From Kiritimatiellia bacterium (lineage in GTDB: Bacteria > Verrucomicrobiota > Kiritimatiellia > RFP12 > UBA1067), in NCBI GenBank assembly GCA_017395505.1, contig JAFPUH010000036.1, forward strand, positions 1-46,158: a DNA stretch of 46,158 nucleotides, in the 5' to 3' direction. Numbering within the stretch: position 1 is the stretch's first letter; the number at the start of each line of letters is the position of its first letter. A model generated the notes under the pieces. That model was not told the origin of the DNA and did no database searches. It saw nothing but the letters and a program-made list of their open reading frames with translations. Shown here piece after piece: positions 25,147 to 33,800 of the stretch. A program made the translations under genes and the position numbers.

Positions 25147-26928
25147 TTATGGGGTGAAATTTTCCGGTGTGATGCAGAAGAAACGGCTGTTGGCAAGCGG
25201 ATCTATCGGCAGACAGACCGAACCTTCGCCTGTCACAGAAACCTGTATGTTGGTGTAGACATTCCAGCTTGGCGGCAAAAGCTCACTGTACCATACCGTG
25301 TACCAAGCTCCGCTCGGACCATTGAAGGTAAGCGAGAAGCCATCATCTGCAGCTGTTTCGCCTGTGGCAGGAGAAAAGTCCAATTCACTAGCCGCAACAA
25401 CATTGGTCTGCACAAGCACGAGATCATTACCCCAACTGTTGCCTATCGAAATCTCGTTATGGCGATATCCACCAGTTTCGAAGTTAAAGTCATAGGGCGA
25501 GGCACTGGCTGTGGTAGCAACGGACAGAGTATTCGTCGATGCCCACGACTCCAACCCATCCACCGCCACAATCCTGCTTGTGCACGCTTCCGAAGGGACT
25601 ATCAGCGAATAGACTCCTGTTGCAGAAGTTGTCGTATTGGTAACGTATGAATTCGACCCGTATTCAACAGTTGCAGTAACCAATGCATTCGTCGCCGGAT
25701 TGCCGAATGGATCCACAATGCGTCCCGATACTATCTGGCCCTCTGCTTCTGGGAATATGTTGTATACCAAGCTATTTACAACATCAAATGTGCCATGCGT
25801 TGAGTCTGTATCGATTTTAGGTATAGCGTACCAGTAATCTGAATTGCTTCCCCAACCCATATTAAGATGGCAAAACAACACTCCACCGTTAAAGCCGTAT
25901 CCATCGGCGATAATAGCATGCCCGCCGCTCTTATTACCTATTCCCAGCAGAACGGGACATCCTGCGTCAAGATTTGCGAGTATGCCGTTATATATACTGG
26001 TTTCCTGTATGTTGTCGTATGGGTTGGACTCCCAATATGCTTCGGCGTTACTGTAGCCGAACACATTCTTGAGCGGATCTGGTTCAAAGCCGCCGTAGGC
26101 TGCAGATACTGCCGAGCCATACTGCATGCGCATTGCCACACCTGCATCATAGCATATTCTGCCTATCATCTCCCGCTCGGAATCCGTTATTGACTCTGTT
26201 GGAGTTAGCGGCATGGTCTCCCAATCGTAAACGCCTCCTTTCATAGTCAAATTGGTGTCGCTACCCCCGACTTTGCAACTCATGATTTCTTGGGCAACCT
26301 CTCCACTGGGATACTTATGATACCGCATCAACTGCGCCATTGCAGTGGCAACACAACCACAAGGATACCCGTTTGGCGTATAATAATTGTACACATTCTT
26401 CCCGCCGACTGATTGCTGGTTCCATGTGGACTTTACGAGCGGCGCTACCCGCAAGTCATCTATGCCATCAACGGACGTGATGTGGCTATCGCCGCTCGCA
26501 CCCAACAATTGCCGCGAAGTTGCAGCGGCAGAAGATTTGCGCCGTAGCTTTACCAGGCGTTTCTCCATACGCGGCTTTGAGCGCCGCCTGTCCTTTTTTC
26601 CGGTCAGCAGCGTCCAAAGAGGATTGTTCTCATCATACTCCGGAATCTCGCCGCTCGCGGAAAAACCCCTGATCGCAGGCGTGGAATCGTCAGCGGAAAC
26701 GGTGACGAAGCCACCTCCCTCAAGCGCAACCAGATGAAACAGGTTTGTGCCGTCTACGGAGACCGTCCTCACATCGCCGGACGGCGGGCGCAAATGCCGC
26801 CTAGCCTTGGGACGCGAAATCCAGTCCTCGGCGCCACGCATCGCACCCTCGTGCGATACTGGTCTTGCGGCAGCATCGAAAGCCACCGCCATGCAAAGCG
26901 CAAGGATGATGGAACGCCGCAACCTCAT
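25147..26928 (-). CDS. Secreted C10 (streptopain-type) cysteine peptidase
   Basis: 593-residue exported protease. A signal peptide (about 1-21, ending DAAA) is followed by a propeptide domain (about 22-160) and the peptidase domain. The catalytic Cys is C192 in GCVATAMAQLMRYHKYP and the catalytic His is H337 in SGGHAIIADGYG; the HLNMGWG segment (354-360) matches the streptopain HVNWGWG oxyanion region. After about residue 400 comes a carboxypeptidase-regulatory-like beta domain (IVDPFGNPATNALVTATV) and a C-terminal domain ending SRFFCITP. The start overlaps the deaminase stop as ATGA, so an exported protease is embedded in an operon of cytoplasmic enzymes. AT-richer than its neighbours, which may indicate insertion by transfer. 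Confidence 0.9.
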   Translation of the reverse strand: MRLRRSIILALCMAVAFDAAARPVSHEGAMRGAEDWISRPKARRHLRPPSGDVRTVSVDGTNLFHLVALEGGGFVTVSADDSTPAIRGFSASGEIPEYDENNPLWTLLTGKKDRRRSKPRMEKRLVKLRRKSSAAATSRQLLGASGDSHITSVDGIDDLRVAPLVKSTWNQQSVGGKNVYNYYTPNGYPCGCVATAMAQLMRYHKYPSGEVAQEIMSCKVGGSDTNLTMKGGVYDWETMPLTPTESITDSEREMIGRICYDAGVAMRMQYGSAVSAAYGGFEPDPLKNVFGYSNAEAYWESNPYDNIQETSIYNGILANLDAGCPVLLGIGNKSGGHAIIADGYGFNGGVLFCHLNMGWGSNSDYWYAIPKIDTDSTHGTFDVVNSLVYNIFPEAEGQIVSGRIVDPFGNPATNALVTATVEYGSNSYVTNTTTSATGVYSLIVPSEACTSRIVAVDGLESWASTNTLSVATTASASPYDFNFETGGYRHNEISIGNSWGNDLVLVQTNVVAASELDFSPATGETAADDGFSLTFNGPSGAWYTVWYSELLPPSWNVYTNIQVSVTGEGSVCLPIDPLANSRFFCITPENFTP

Positions 26929-28190
26929 TTGATAAGCCCTAGCCTCTTGACTGCGGCGAGGAGCTTGGCCTTGGCCTCGGCCTTGTTCTTAAGGTCGATG
27001 CGCCTGCCGCCGACGAAAGTCATCACCACATCGCTCGAATGCATCGAATGCACGACCAGGTTGGCGATGTCCAGCGCCGGCGCAAGGTGAAGCCTATCGA
27101 GATCGACCACGCAAAGATCCGCCTTCTTGCCGACGGCTATTTCGCCGATATCGTCACGTCCAAGCGCCTTTGCTCCGTTTACCGTCGCCATCTCTACCAC
27201 ATCCCACGGTGAAAGCACCGTAGGATCGTTCGCCAACCCCTTGTGTATCAGCGAGGCGAGGTGCATCTCCTCGAACATGTCGAGGTTGTCGTTTGATGCC
27301 GTGCCGTCAGTGCCGAGCGCAACGTTTACGCCCAGCTCCCTTGCCCGGACGATCCTCGCAAAGCCGCTGCCCAGCTTCATGTTGCTCGTCGGATTGTGCA
27401 CAAGCGCAACATCGCGCTCCGCCATGATCCTGAAGTCGTCGTCGGTACACCATACGCAATGCGCCGCGTATCCGCCGTTGTCGAGAATCCCCGTGTCGGC
27501 GAGATACGCAATAGGCGTCTTGCCGTGCCGCGCGATGCATTCCTCGTGCTCGCGCCTCGTCTCGCTGCAGTGGAAGTGAAGCCTGCGCTTGAGCTCCTTG
27601 TTGGCCTCGGCGAGCCCTCTACAGAAATTCTCGTCCGTCAGATACTCGGAGTGGATGCAGACATCCATATAGACGTCGCCCTTCACATCGTCGTGCATCC
27701 ATCTGTTCCAATCGCGAGTTGCGGTGATGCACTGCTCCAGCCGTCCCGGAACGATGGAAAGCCCCGGCACGCAGAACCTGGCGCGCAGGCCGGTGTCGAC
27801 GAACACCTGTCCATAGTCGTGGTCGTACATATCGGCGACACACGTCGTGCCGCCGGACAGCATCTCCATCGCCCCCCAGGCCGCGCCAGCCCTGACATCC
27901 TCGTCGGACATTCTGGCCTCGACCGGAAATATAGCCTCCTCGAGCCACCGCTGAAGCGGCAGCCCACCGCCAAGTCCGCGGACAAGCGTCATCGGCGCAT
28001 GGCAGTGGCAGTTTATGAGCCCTGGCATAACGAGATGTCCGCTCAGGTCGATCTCGCTCTCTCCCCTGCCGCCGAAGCCGCCGGACGCGACCTCTTTGAT
28101 AGTTCCCGACACGGTATCGACGACGATATCGCCGCTGCACACCTTGCGTCCCGGCAGGAGCATACGGCAGTTCCTGAGCACCTGGATCAT
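26925..28190 (-). CDS. mtaD: MTA/SAH deaminase-type amidohydrolase
   Basis: Zinc-dependent amidohydrolase, 421 residues, most like 5-methylthioadenosine/S-adenosylhomocysteine deaminase. Metal and substrate motifs: CHCHAPM (H62, H64), HFHCSETRREHEEC, the HCVWCTDDD segment and LGTDGTASNDNLDMFEEM with the catalytic Asp. The ATG at 28190 overlaps the esterase stop (ATGA); upstream in-frame sequence is the shadow of that gene. The downstream nucleosidase acts on the same two metabolites, so a purine/methionine salvage role is plausible. Aminodeoxyfutalosine deaminase is a close relative and an alternative. Confidence 0.85.
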   Translation of the reverse strand: MIQVLRNCRMLLPGRKVCSGDIVVDTVSGTIKEVASGGFGGRGESEIDLSGHLVMPGLINCHCHAPMTLVRGLGGGLPLQRWLEEAIFPVEARMSDEDVRAGAAWGAMEMLSGGTTCVADMYDHDYGQVFVDTGLRARFCVPGLSIVPGRLEQCITATRDWNRWMHDDVKGDVYMDVCIHSEYLTDENFCRGLAEANKELKRRLHFHCSETRREHEECIARHGKTPIAYLADTGILDNGGYAAHCVWCTDDDFRIMAERDVALVHNPTSNMKLGSGFARIVRARELGVNVALGTDGTASNDNLDMFEEMHLASLIHKGLANDPTVLSPWDVVEMATVNGAKALGRDDIGEIAVGKKADLCVVDLDRLHLAPALDIANLVVHSMHSSDVVMTFVGGRRIDLKNKAEAKAKLLAAVKRLGLIK

Positions 28191-28840
28191 ACGCTTACCT
28201 CCTCTACCGCGCTGTCGATCATCTCCGGAATGAATATCGGCAGGGCATGCTCCACGCCGGGTATCATCCGCAGCTTCGCGCCCCTGAACACCTCCTCGAG
28301 GAATGTCGCGTTCTCGGGGCGGACGATTCCGTCGTGCTCGCTCTGAAAGAGCCTCACCCTCTCGCCCTTCGTCCGCAGCGCCTCGCACTCCAGAAGCGAA
28401 CTGCGCAGATCTGTCGCAACCAGATACCCGAGCCCCCTGTCGAGGTTGGCCTCATCGTCGACTATGTATGGATTCGGCAGTCCGGCGGGCGGACCGAAAA
28501 AGCCGCCGCCCCCAGTCATCAGCAGCCCCTTCTTGAGCGCCGCGAGCCGCCTTTCGCTCATGCCCCGCCAACCTGCCGGCTTATCCTCCATCATCCTCGG
28601 AGTCGCCGCAACGAGCACAAGCCCGCGAATCTTCTCCGGCCACCTGAGCGCAAGCCGCATTGCGGAGCTGCCGCCCATCGACCAGCCGACAAGCACTACG
28701 TCGTCTTCAGCGGCGATCACCTTCTCAGGTTCGCCGTCCAGCTGCTCGACATACGAGAAAACCCTCTCGCGCCGAAACCTGCAGAGGCTCCACGCCTCTT
28801 CGCTGGCCGCCCAGCCGTTGAGCACAAACACCTTGCTCAT
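28187..28840 (-). CDS. BioH/BioG-like alpha/beta hydrolase
   Basis: 217-residue alpha/beta-hydrolase of the size and pattern of pimeloyl-ACP methyl ester esterases. Nucleophile elbow GWSMGG (S54), acid in SEHDGIV and histidine in GVEHALP form a complete Ser-Asp-His triad. Start MSKVFVLNGWAAS resembles the oxyanion region of BioH-type proteins. It overlaps both neighbours by 4 bases. No other biotin genes are in the window, so the physiological substrate is an inference. Confidence 0.75.
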   Translation of the reverse strand: MSKVFVLNGWAASEEAWSLCRFRRERVFSYVEQLDGEPEKVIAAEDDVVLVGWSMGGSSAMRLALRWPEKIRGLVLVAATPRMMEDKPAGWRGMSERRLAALKKGLLMTGGGGFFGPPAGLPNPYIVDDEANLDRGLGYLVATDLRSSLLECEALRTKGERVRLFQSEHDGIVRPENATFLEEVFRGAKLRMIPGVEHALPIFIPEMIDSAVEEVSV

Positions 28841-29460
28841 GCCAGCCCCTCCGCAAAACGGACGATTCGCCTGGCTACGGCGAGCTTGGACATCAACGGC
28901 AGACGCTCGACGGATCCGTCGGCCTTGAGGAAAGTCACGCGGTTTGTGTCCGTTCCGAATCCTGCGCCCTTTTCCGTGACGTCATTCGCGACTATCATCG
29001 CAAGCCCCTTCTCGCGGCACTTGCGGGCGGCCTCGGACATGACATCGTTGGTTTCGGCGGCGAAGCCTATCTTGTGCCGGCACTTGACGCCCTTCAGAAT
29101 GTCGGGATTTCTCACAAGCTTGATCGTGTCGGACATCAGGCCCTTCTTGAGCTTCCTGTCCGCACACGACGCGGGACGCCAATCCGCAACAGCCGCAGTC
29201 GCAACAAATACGCAGTCTCCGTCGCCTATCGCATCCTCTACCGCCGCAAGCATGTCGCGGGCGCTTGTGACATCGATGCGCCTGACACCCTTCGGCGTCT
29301 TGAGCGCGACAGGTCCGGCGATGAGCGCGACATCGTGTCCCCGCTCTGCGGCGGCACGGGCGACGGCGAAACCCATCTTGCCAGTTGATGGATTCGTCAA
29401 GAACCTCACCGGATCAAGATGCTCTCTGGTCGGCCCAGCCGTTATCACATACCTGCCCAT
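28837..29460 (-). CDS. coaB: Phosphopantothenate--cysteine ligase (CoaB) domain protein
   Basis: Rossmann-like enzyme that joins phosphopantothenate and cysteine in coenzyme A synthesis. 207 residues, i.e. only the CoaB half; in most bacteria this is fused to the decarboxylase CoaC. Seen: ITAGPTREHLDPVRFLTNPSTGKMG at the N-terminus, VATAAVADWRP (about 88-98), KLKKG, the KIGFAAET substrate loop and IVANDV. First gene of the six-gene operon; the ATG follows a TATAAT box by 7 bases with no ribosome site, predicting a leaderless mRNA. No coaC is in the window. Confidence 0.9.
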   Translation of the reverse strand: MGRYVITAGPTREHLDPVRFLTNPSTGKMGFAVARAAAERGHDVALIAGPVALKTPKGVRRIDVTSARDMLAAVEDAIGDGDCVFVATAAVADWRPASCADRKLKKGLMSDTIKLVRNPDILKGVKCRHKIGFAAETNDVMSEAARKCREKGLAMIVANDVTEKGAGFGTDTNRVTFLKADGSVERLPLMSKLAVARRIVRFAEGLA

Positions 29461-29467
29461 TGGTGGT

Positions 29468-29476
29468 ATTATATCA
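29468..29476 (-). promoter_or_regulatory. Extended -10 promoter of coaB operon, leaderless start
   Basis: Minus-strand TGATATAAT (TGN plus TATAAT at 29473-29468), with only ACCACCA between it and the ATG at 29460. The context AATTTGATATAATA is nearly identical to AATTTGGTATAATA upstream of ddl. The -35 is weak. Confidence 0.65.
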
Positions 29477-29519
29477 AATTATGGTGCATCGCGTTTACAC
29501 TTCCGCCGCAAAGAGCGGA

Positions 29520-29541
29520 GGCAAGGCCGACAGACCTTGCC
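29520..29541 (-). terminator. Possible terminator after the exported-protein operon
   Basis: A 7-base-pair stem GGCAAGG / CCTTGCC around an 8-base loop, 30 bases after the stop codon of the 29572-30288 gene and before the coaB promoter. A second small hairpin (CCGC/GCGG) follows. The T-rich tail is short (CTCTTT), so efficiency is uncertain. Confidence 0.45.
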
Positions 29542-29571
29542 CCCAACTTCAACAGGCTGTATCAAGCCCGA

Positions 29572-30288
29572 TTACTTCTTCTGGTTGACCTTGAAGAACG
29601 CGCCGCCATCCTTGACGTCGGTGACGATCGTGACTTCCTCTTCGCCGGTAGCGGACGCCTTGGCATCGGCGACATCGTCCGTCACAGTATCGGGCGTAGC
29701 ACCCTCGACGAGTCCGTAGCCGAGATAGGGGGCGCCCTTCACCGTGACATACACCTTGCCGCCGTCAATCTTGATGCCGGTGATGGTCGGCGCAGCCACT
29801 TCGCCAGTGACGGAGCTCGCAGAACCGGCAGTACCGGCGAGGAAGCCGCCGGCAGAACCAGTCGAAACGGAGACCGAGTTGCCGACGAGGCCGAAGGTGT
29901 TCACGCTCGTGGCCGAACCGACGCTGGCGACGCCAGTAGCGGAGAACTTGCGGGTATCGAGCAGATAAACCGCCCATTCGCCGCCCTTGAAGTTCTGGGC
30001 GACATAGTCGGCGTTGATCTCGAACACCGTGGTCGGGCAGCATCCGCCCTTCGCAACCGGCGCCTTGAGCACGACAACACCACCCTCGCCAGTTCCGTCG
30101 GGCTTGATCGAGAACTGCGAGAAGTCCTTAGACCAGCAAAGCGCATAGCGCTCGCCGTCAAGAACCGTGGTTCCGTCGGCGTAGGTGTCGGGACCGGGGG
30201 TCGAGAAAGTGATCAGCAAGTCGTTAGCGGCGGCGAACGTCGCACCGGCGGCAAGAGCCGCAAAGCCGAGAGTAATGAGTTTCTTCAT
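29572..30288 (-). CDS. Small exported protein, unknown
   Basis: 238 residues, not recognised. A clean signal peptide (1-20, LAAGATFAAA) precedes a mature part rich in Gly, Ala, Thr, Ser and Val, with a Cys-Cys pair in KGGCCPTT (about 80-87). The last residues, GGAFFKVNQKK, resemble the short FF-x-V ending often seen in exported proteins of this kind of genome; the C10 peptidase ends similarly (RFFCIT). AGGAGG lies 8 bases ahead of the ATG. Third gene of the operon with the giant protein and the PEP-CTERM protein, so it probably works at the cell surface. Confidence 0.75.
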   Translation of the reverse strand: MKKLITLGFAALAAGATFAAANDLLITFSTPGPDTYADGTTVLDGERYALCWSKDFSQFSIKPDGTGEGGVVVLKAPVAKGGCCPTTVFEINADYVAQNFKGGEWAVYLLDTRKFSATGVASVGSATSVNTFGLVGNSVSVSTGSAGGFLAGTAGSASSVTGEVAAPTITGIKIDGGKVYVTVKGAPYLGYGLVEGATPDTVTDDVADAKASATGEEEVTIVTDVKDGGAFFKVNQKK

Positions 30289-30317
30289 GATATACCTCCT
30301 TTACTTCTTAAAGGCTT

Positions 30318-30848
30318 TTATGCCATCTTCCTGCGGCGGAGTGCAAGCCCGGCAAGGCCGAACAGCATCAGCAGTCCACTCGTCGGCTCAGGCACAACAC
30401 CGGTAAGGAGATATGTCCCGGCTTCGGAAGGCACTCCTGTCTGGTTGCTGTCGATTGCGTAGGACACCCAGCTGTACTGCTGATTGAGGAAGCCAGCGAT
30501 ATCACCATCGCTGTTAAGCAACTCAAATATAAAGTTATACCCTAAGCTGCCGTCGAAAGCACCCCATGCCACAGGACCATTGACCGCAACACTGCGCGTC
30601 ACATAATCGACGCCGCCAATGGTTTCGCCGTTGAAGTACGGATTGAGCCATGTTCCACCAACAATAGAGTTGCCTTCAATGGATCCTCCGTAGTTAACCC
30701 TGGCCTTAGACCAGTCGGTTGTTTCGCCAGAGATCAAGTTGTTAATCTCTTCACTGGCCATCCAGTACAAGTAGCTGTCCGCTGCATTCGCAGCAATTGC
30801 CGCGAATGCTATTGTGAGAGCCACTACCATCTTGTTGAGTGATTTCAT
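30318..30848 (-). CDS. PEP-CTERM sorting-signal protein
   Basis: 176-residue exported protein with a signal peptide (about 1-22, AIAANA) and a C-terminal tripartite PEP-CTERM signal: VPEPTSG (152-158), a hydrophobic helix LLMLFGLAGLAL and the basic tail RRRK. Such proteins are handled by exosortase (EpsH/XrtA type), usually for extracellular polysaccharide-linked surface display. No exosortase gene is present here, so it must be elsewhere. The middle region is aromatic and Asn/Gly rich with no recognised domain. Lies 21 bases downstream of the giant gene and 29 bases upstream of the small exported gene. Confidence 0.88.
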   Translation of the reverse strand: MKSLNKMVVALTIAFAAIAANAADSYLYWMASEEINNLISGETTDWSKARVNYGGSIEGNSIVGGTWLNPYFNGETIGGVDYVTRSVAVNGPVAWGAFDGSLGYNFIFELLNSDGDIAGFLNQQYSWVSYAIDSNQTGVPSEAGTYLLTGVVPEPTSGLLMLFGLAGLALRRRKMA

Positions 30849-30869
30849 TTTGTTTGTCTTTCTTTTAGA

Positions 30870-33800
30870 TTACTTCTGAATCGACTTAGTGTTGCCCTTG
30901 TTGATGTACCAGAATCCGGTACCTGCAGGAATCGTCGCATCGACCCAAGCGGACTGCATTTCGCCGTTCTCGTCAATCCAGACCTTGTAGGTCTTCCAAC
31001 CGCCCTCTCTGACCTCGACACGGGTAGGTGCCGCAGCAGTCGGGACGACAATGATGTCTTTATCTGCAGCTGGAGTTTCGGCTTCATACTCAGGAACCTT
31101 GACAACATCGGTAATTACAACCTCAGCCTCGACTGCCTTAGGAACAGGCGCGACCATGTTGTAGCCGTGATCAACCGTATCCAGAGCCGAGGTCTCCTCC
31201 TCTTCGGTGTAAGCACCAGAGAGGATGAGTTCAACAGTCGGATCGTAGGTCACCCACACACCCTGTCCAGCCGTAAGCTGATAGATTGCCGCCTCAGGAA
31301 CAGTGGTATTGACCTGGTTGCCGTTAGCATCGAGCACTGCCGTTGCTGCAGCAATCCAACCATCAGTCGTCGCATCAAACGCCCAGCTGTAGAACCTGGA
31401 GGTGTTCTTGTCAAAAGCCTTGAGGACCAGACTTTCGGTCGTAGGACGACCCTCCGTGACGATAAGTGCAGAAGCTTTCATCGCACCAGGAACGGTCACG
31501 ATTGTCGTAACTTCTGTTGCGGCAGGAGGAAGCGTAGGCGTGACAACCGCGACACCATCATTATAGGAGTAGAACGCCTTGTACGTTACATCATTAGTGA
31601 CGACCTCGATGGCAGGAGTCCACTTCTGGAATGTCCAGCCATCTCTACCGGGAGCAACGCGGGAAGGAGTGGTACCCTTCGTCAGACGCTCGGTCGCGAG
31701 GACTGTGCCATCCGCAGCCTGCCAGGTGACCGTCGCACCCTCAACCACCTTCATCCAGCCTTCTTCATCAGCCGGCTGTCCGATGTATCCATTAGGCGTG
31801 AAGTCGGTCGTTGCATCGGTGCTCTCCGCAGTGTTCGCCTGCGGATCCCAATTGTGGAACACACCGCCAGTAATCTTGGCGCTCGCCGTTCCGCTACGGT
31901 ATGCCGAATCGAGCATATTAATGAGGAACGCATAGCCCTTGGTATTATCGGTCTGATAGAGATCGAAGCTACCACCCTGGACATTGACCGAACCTTCATA
32001 CACATACACGGCGGAGATGTTGCCGATGAATGTACCGTTGACTATGGTCAGGCTACCTCCATCACGCACGTCAAGCGCGTAGCAGTCGTATTGCTTAGGG
32101 TCGAACTTACCATTTCCAGTGATCGTGAGATTACCGCCTTGGACACTCACGAGCGACCAGGAGCTGCTTGCTGTATCCCAGATGTCATCAACGTTCTTGA
32201 TGGTATTTCCACCCATATCGAGCGTCAAGGTCTTAGTGACAGCAATCTGAGCATCAAGTGTCACATTAGCGAGTAGCTGGATCGTGTCGCCGTCGTCAGC
32301 AGCTTCAACCGCCTCTGCGAGGGTTTCGTATCCCTCTTCGCCGATCAAGGCAACATAGGAACTAACCTTTACAGTGTAGGTGCCATCACCATTATCATGG
32401 CAAATGTAGCCCGTCGCGCAGAACTCCTCGGCAACCGCCGTGGAGAACGTGCCGCCCGACACTGCAAGACGCTGGTTCGTGTCGCTGGCCGCGTTCACAA
32501 ACTGAACCGCATCAACTCCTGCCGCGGAGGTGAACGTGCCGCCAGCAACGGAAACCTGAGATTCATCCGTCTTGCCAGAATATCCAGCCCTGCTGTCGTA
32601 GACGATCGCCGCGCACGGAACCACAACGTTGGAGTCGCCGACCTTACCGATCGCGCTGCCCGTCGTGGTGATCGTGACGCCCTCCTTCACCGTCACGACG
32701 CCCGCGCGGGCCAGGATGCCCACGCCGCCAGTGATGTTGAACGTGCCGCCGTTGACCGTCCACGTGTCGTTGTTCGGGGCATAGATGCCGCACGCGACGT
32801 AGCCCGCGGAAGTGATGCCGCCGTTGAACGTGCCGCCGTTGATCGTCCAGACGTTGTTGCCGGAGTTAGCCGAGCCGTTGCCCGAGAGGACCGAGTTGTC
32901 AACCGTGGTGAACGTGCCGCCATCGATGTTGATCGTGGCGCCGGTGCAATCCTTGAAGGTCGCGACCGCGCACTCCTGGGCGTTGAACGTGCCGCTCTTG
33001 ATCGTCGTCGTGGAGCCGCTCATGGCCCTGACGCCATACGTGCCGGAAACCGTGCCGCTGCCGGTGACGGTCAGAGTACCGTTGTTGACGATTCCGTAGT
33101 AGCCGCCGGAGATGGTCTTGCCGTTGAGGTCAAGCGTGATCTCCTTGCCGGCCGGGATCGTCGCGGGTCCGGTCACGCCCGCCAGCAGGGTGACCGTGTC
33201 GCCGGCTTCCGCCGCGCCGATCGCCTCCGCGAGCGCCTCGTAGCCCTGGCCGTTGACCTCAGCCACATAGACCTTCTCGACCAGCGAGTAGCCGGTCTCG
33301 GTCTCGACCCACTTGTAGTCCGCAGGGACAACGATCGAGTCAGAGGTGGCCGTTACCGTCACCGCGTCGCCCTCGTCCTTCACGACCTGGACGGGCGTGA
33401 CCTCGGAACTGAGCGTGACGTTATCGAGCGAGATGCCCGTCGTCGCCTCGTCGTAGCCGGGATAGTTCGCCGCGGAGTCGTACACGATCGCAGCGCACGG
33501 GACAACAACGCGGCTGTCGCCGACCTTGCCGGTCACGCTGCCTGTCGTCGTGAACGTGCCGCCAGTCACGTTCACCACGCCCGCACGGGCGAGGATGCCG
33601 CAGCCGCCGGTTATGTTGAACTCGCCGCCGCTCACGTTGACCGTGTCGTTGTTCGCCACGTAGATGCCGCACGCGACGTAGCCAGCCGAGGTGATGCCGC
33701 CGTTGAACGTGCCGTCAGTGATGTTGAACGTGTTGCCGCTGTACCCGCTCGTGCCGTTGTCGCCGATCACCGCGTTGTCGATCGAGGTGAACTCGCCGCC

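Noticed and set aside
28247-29719. 490-residue plus-strand frame over the esterase and coaB genes
   Set aside because: Spans two well-identified minus-strand genes and their promoter; low-complexity composition.
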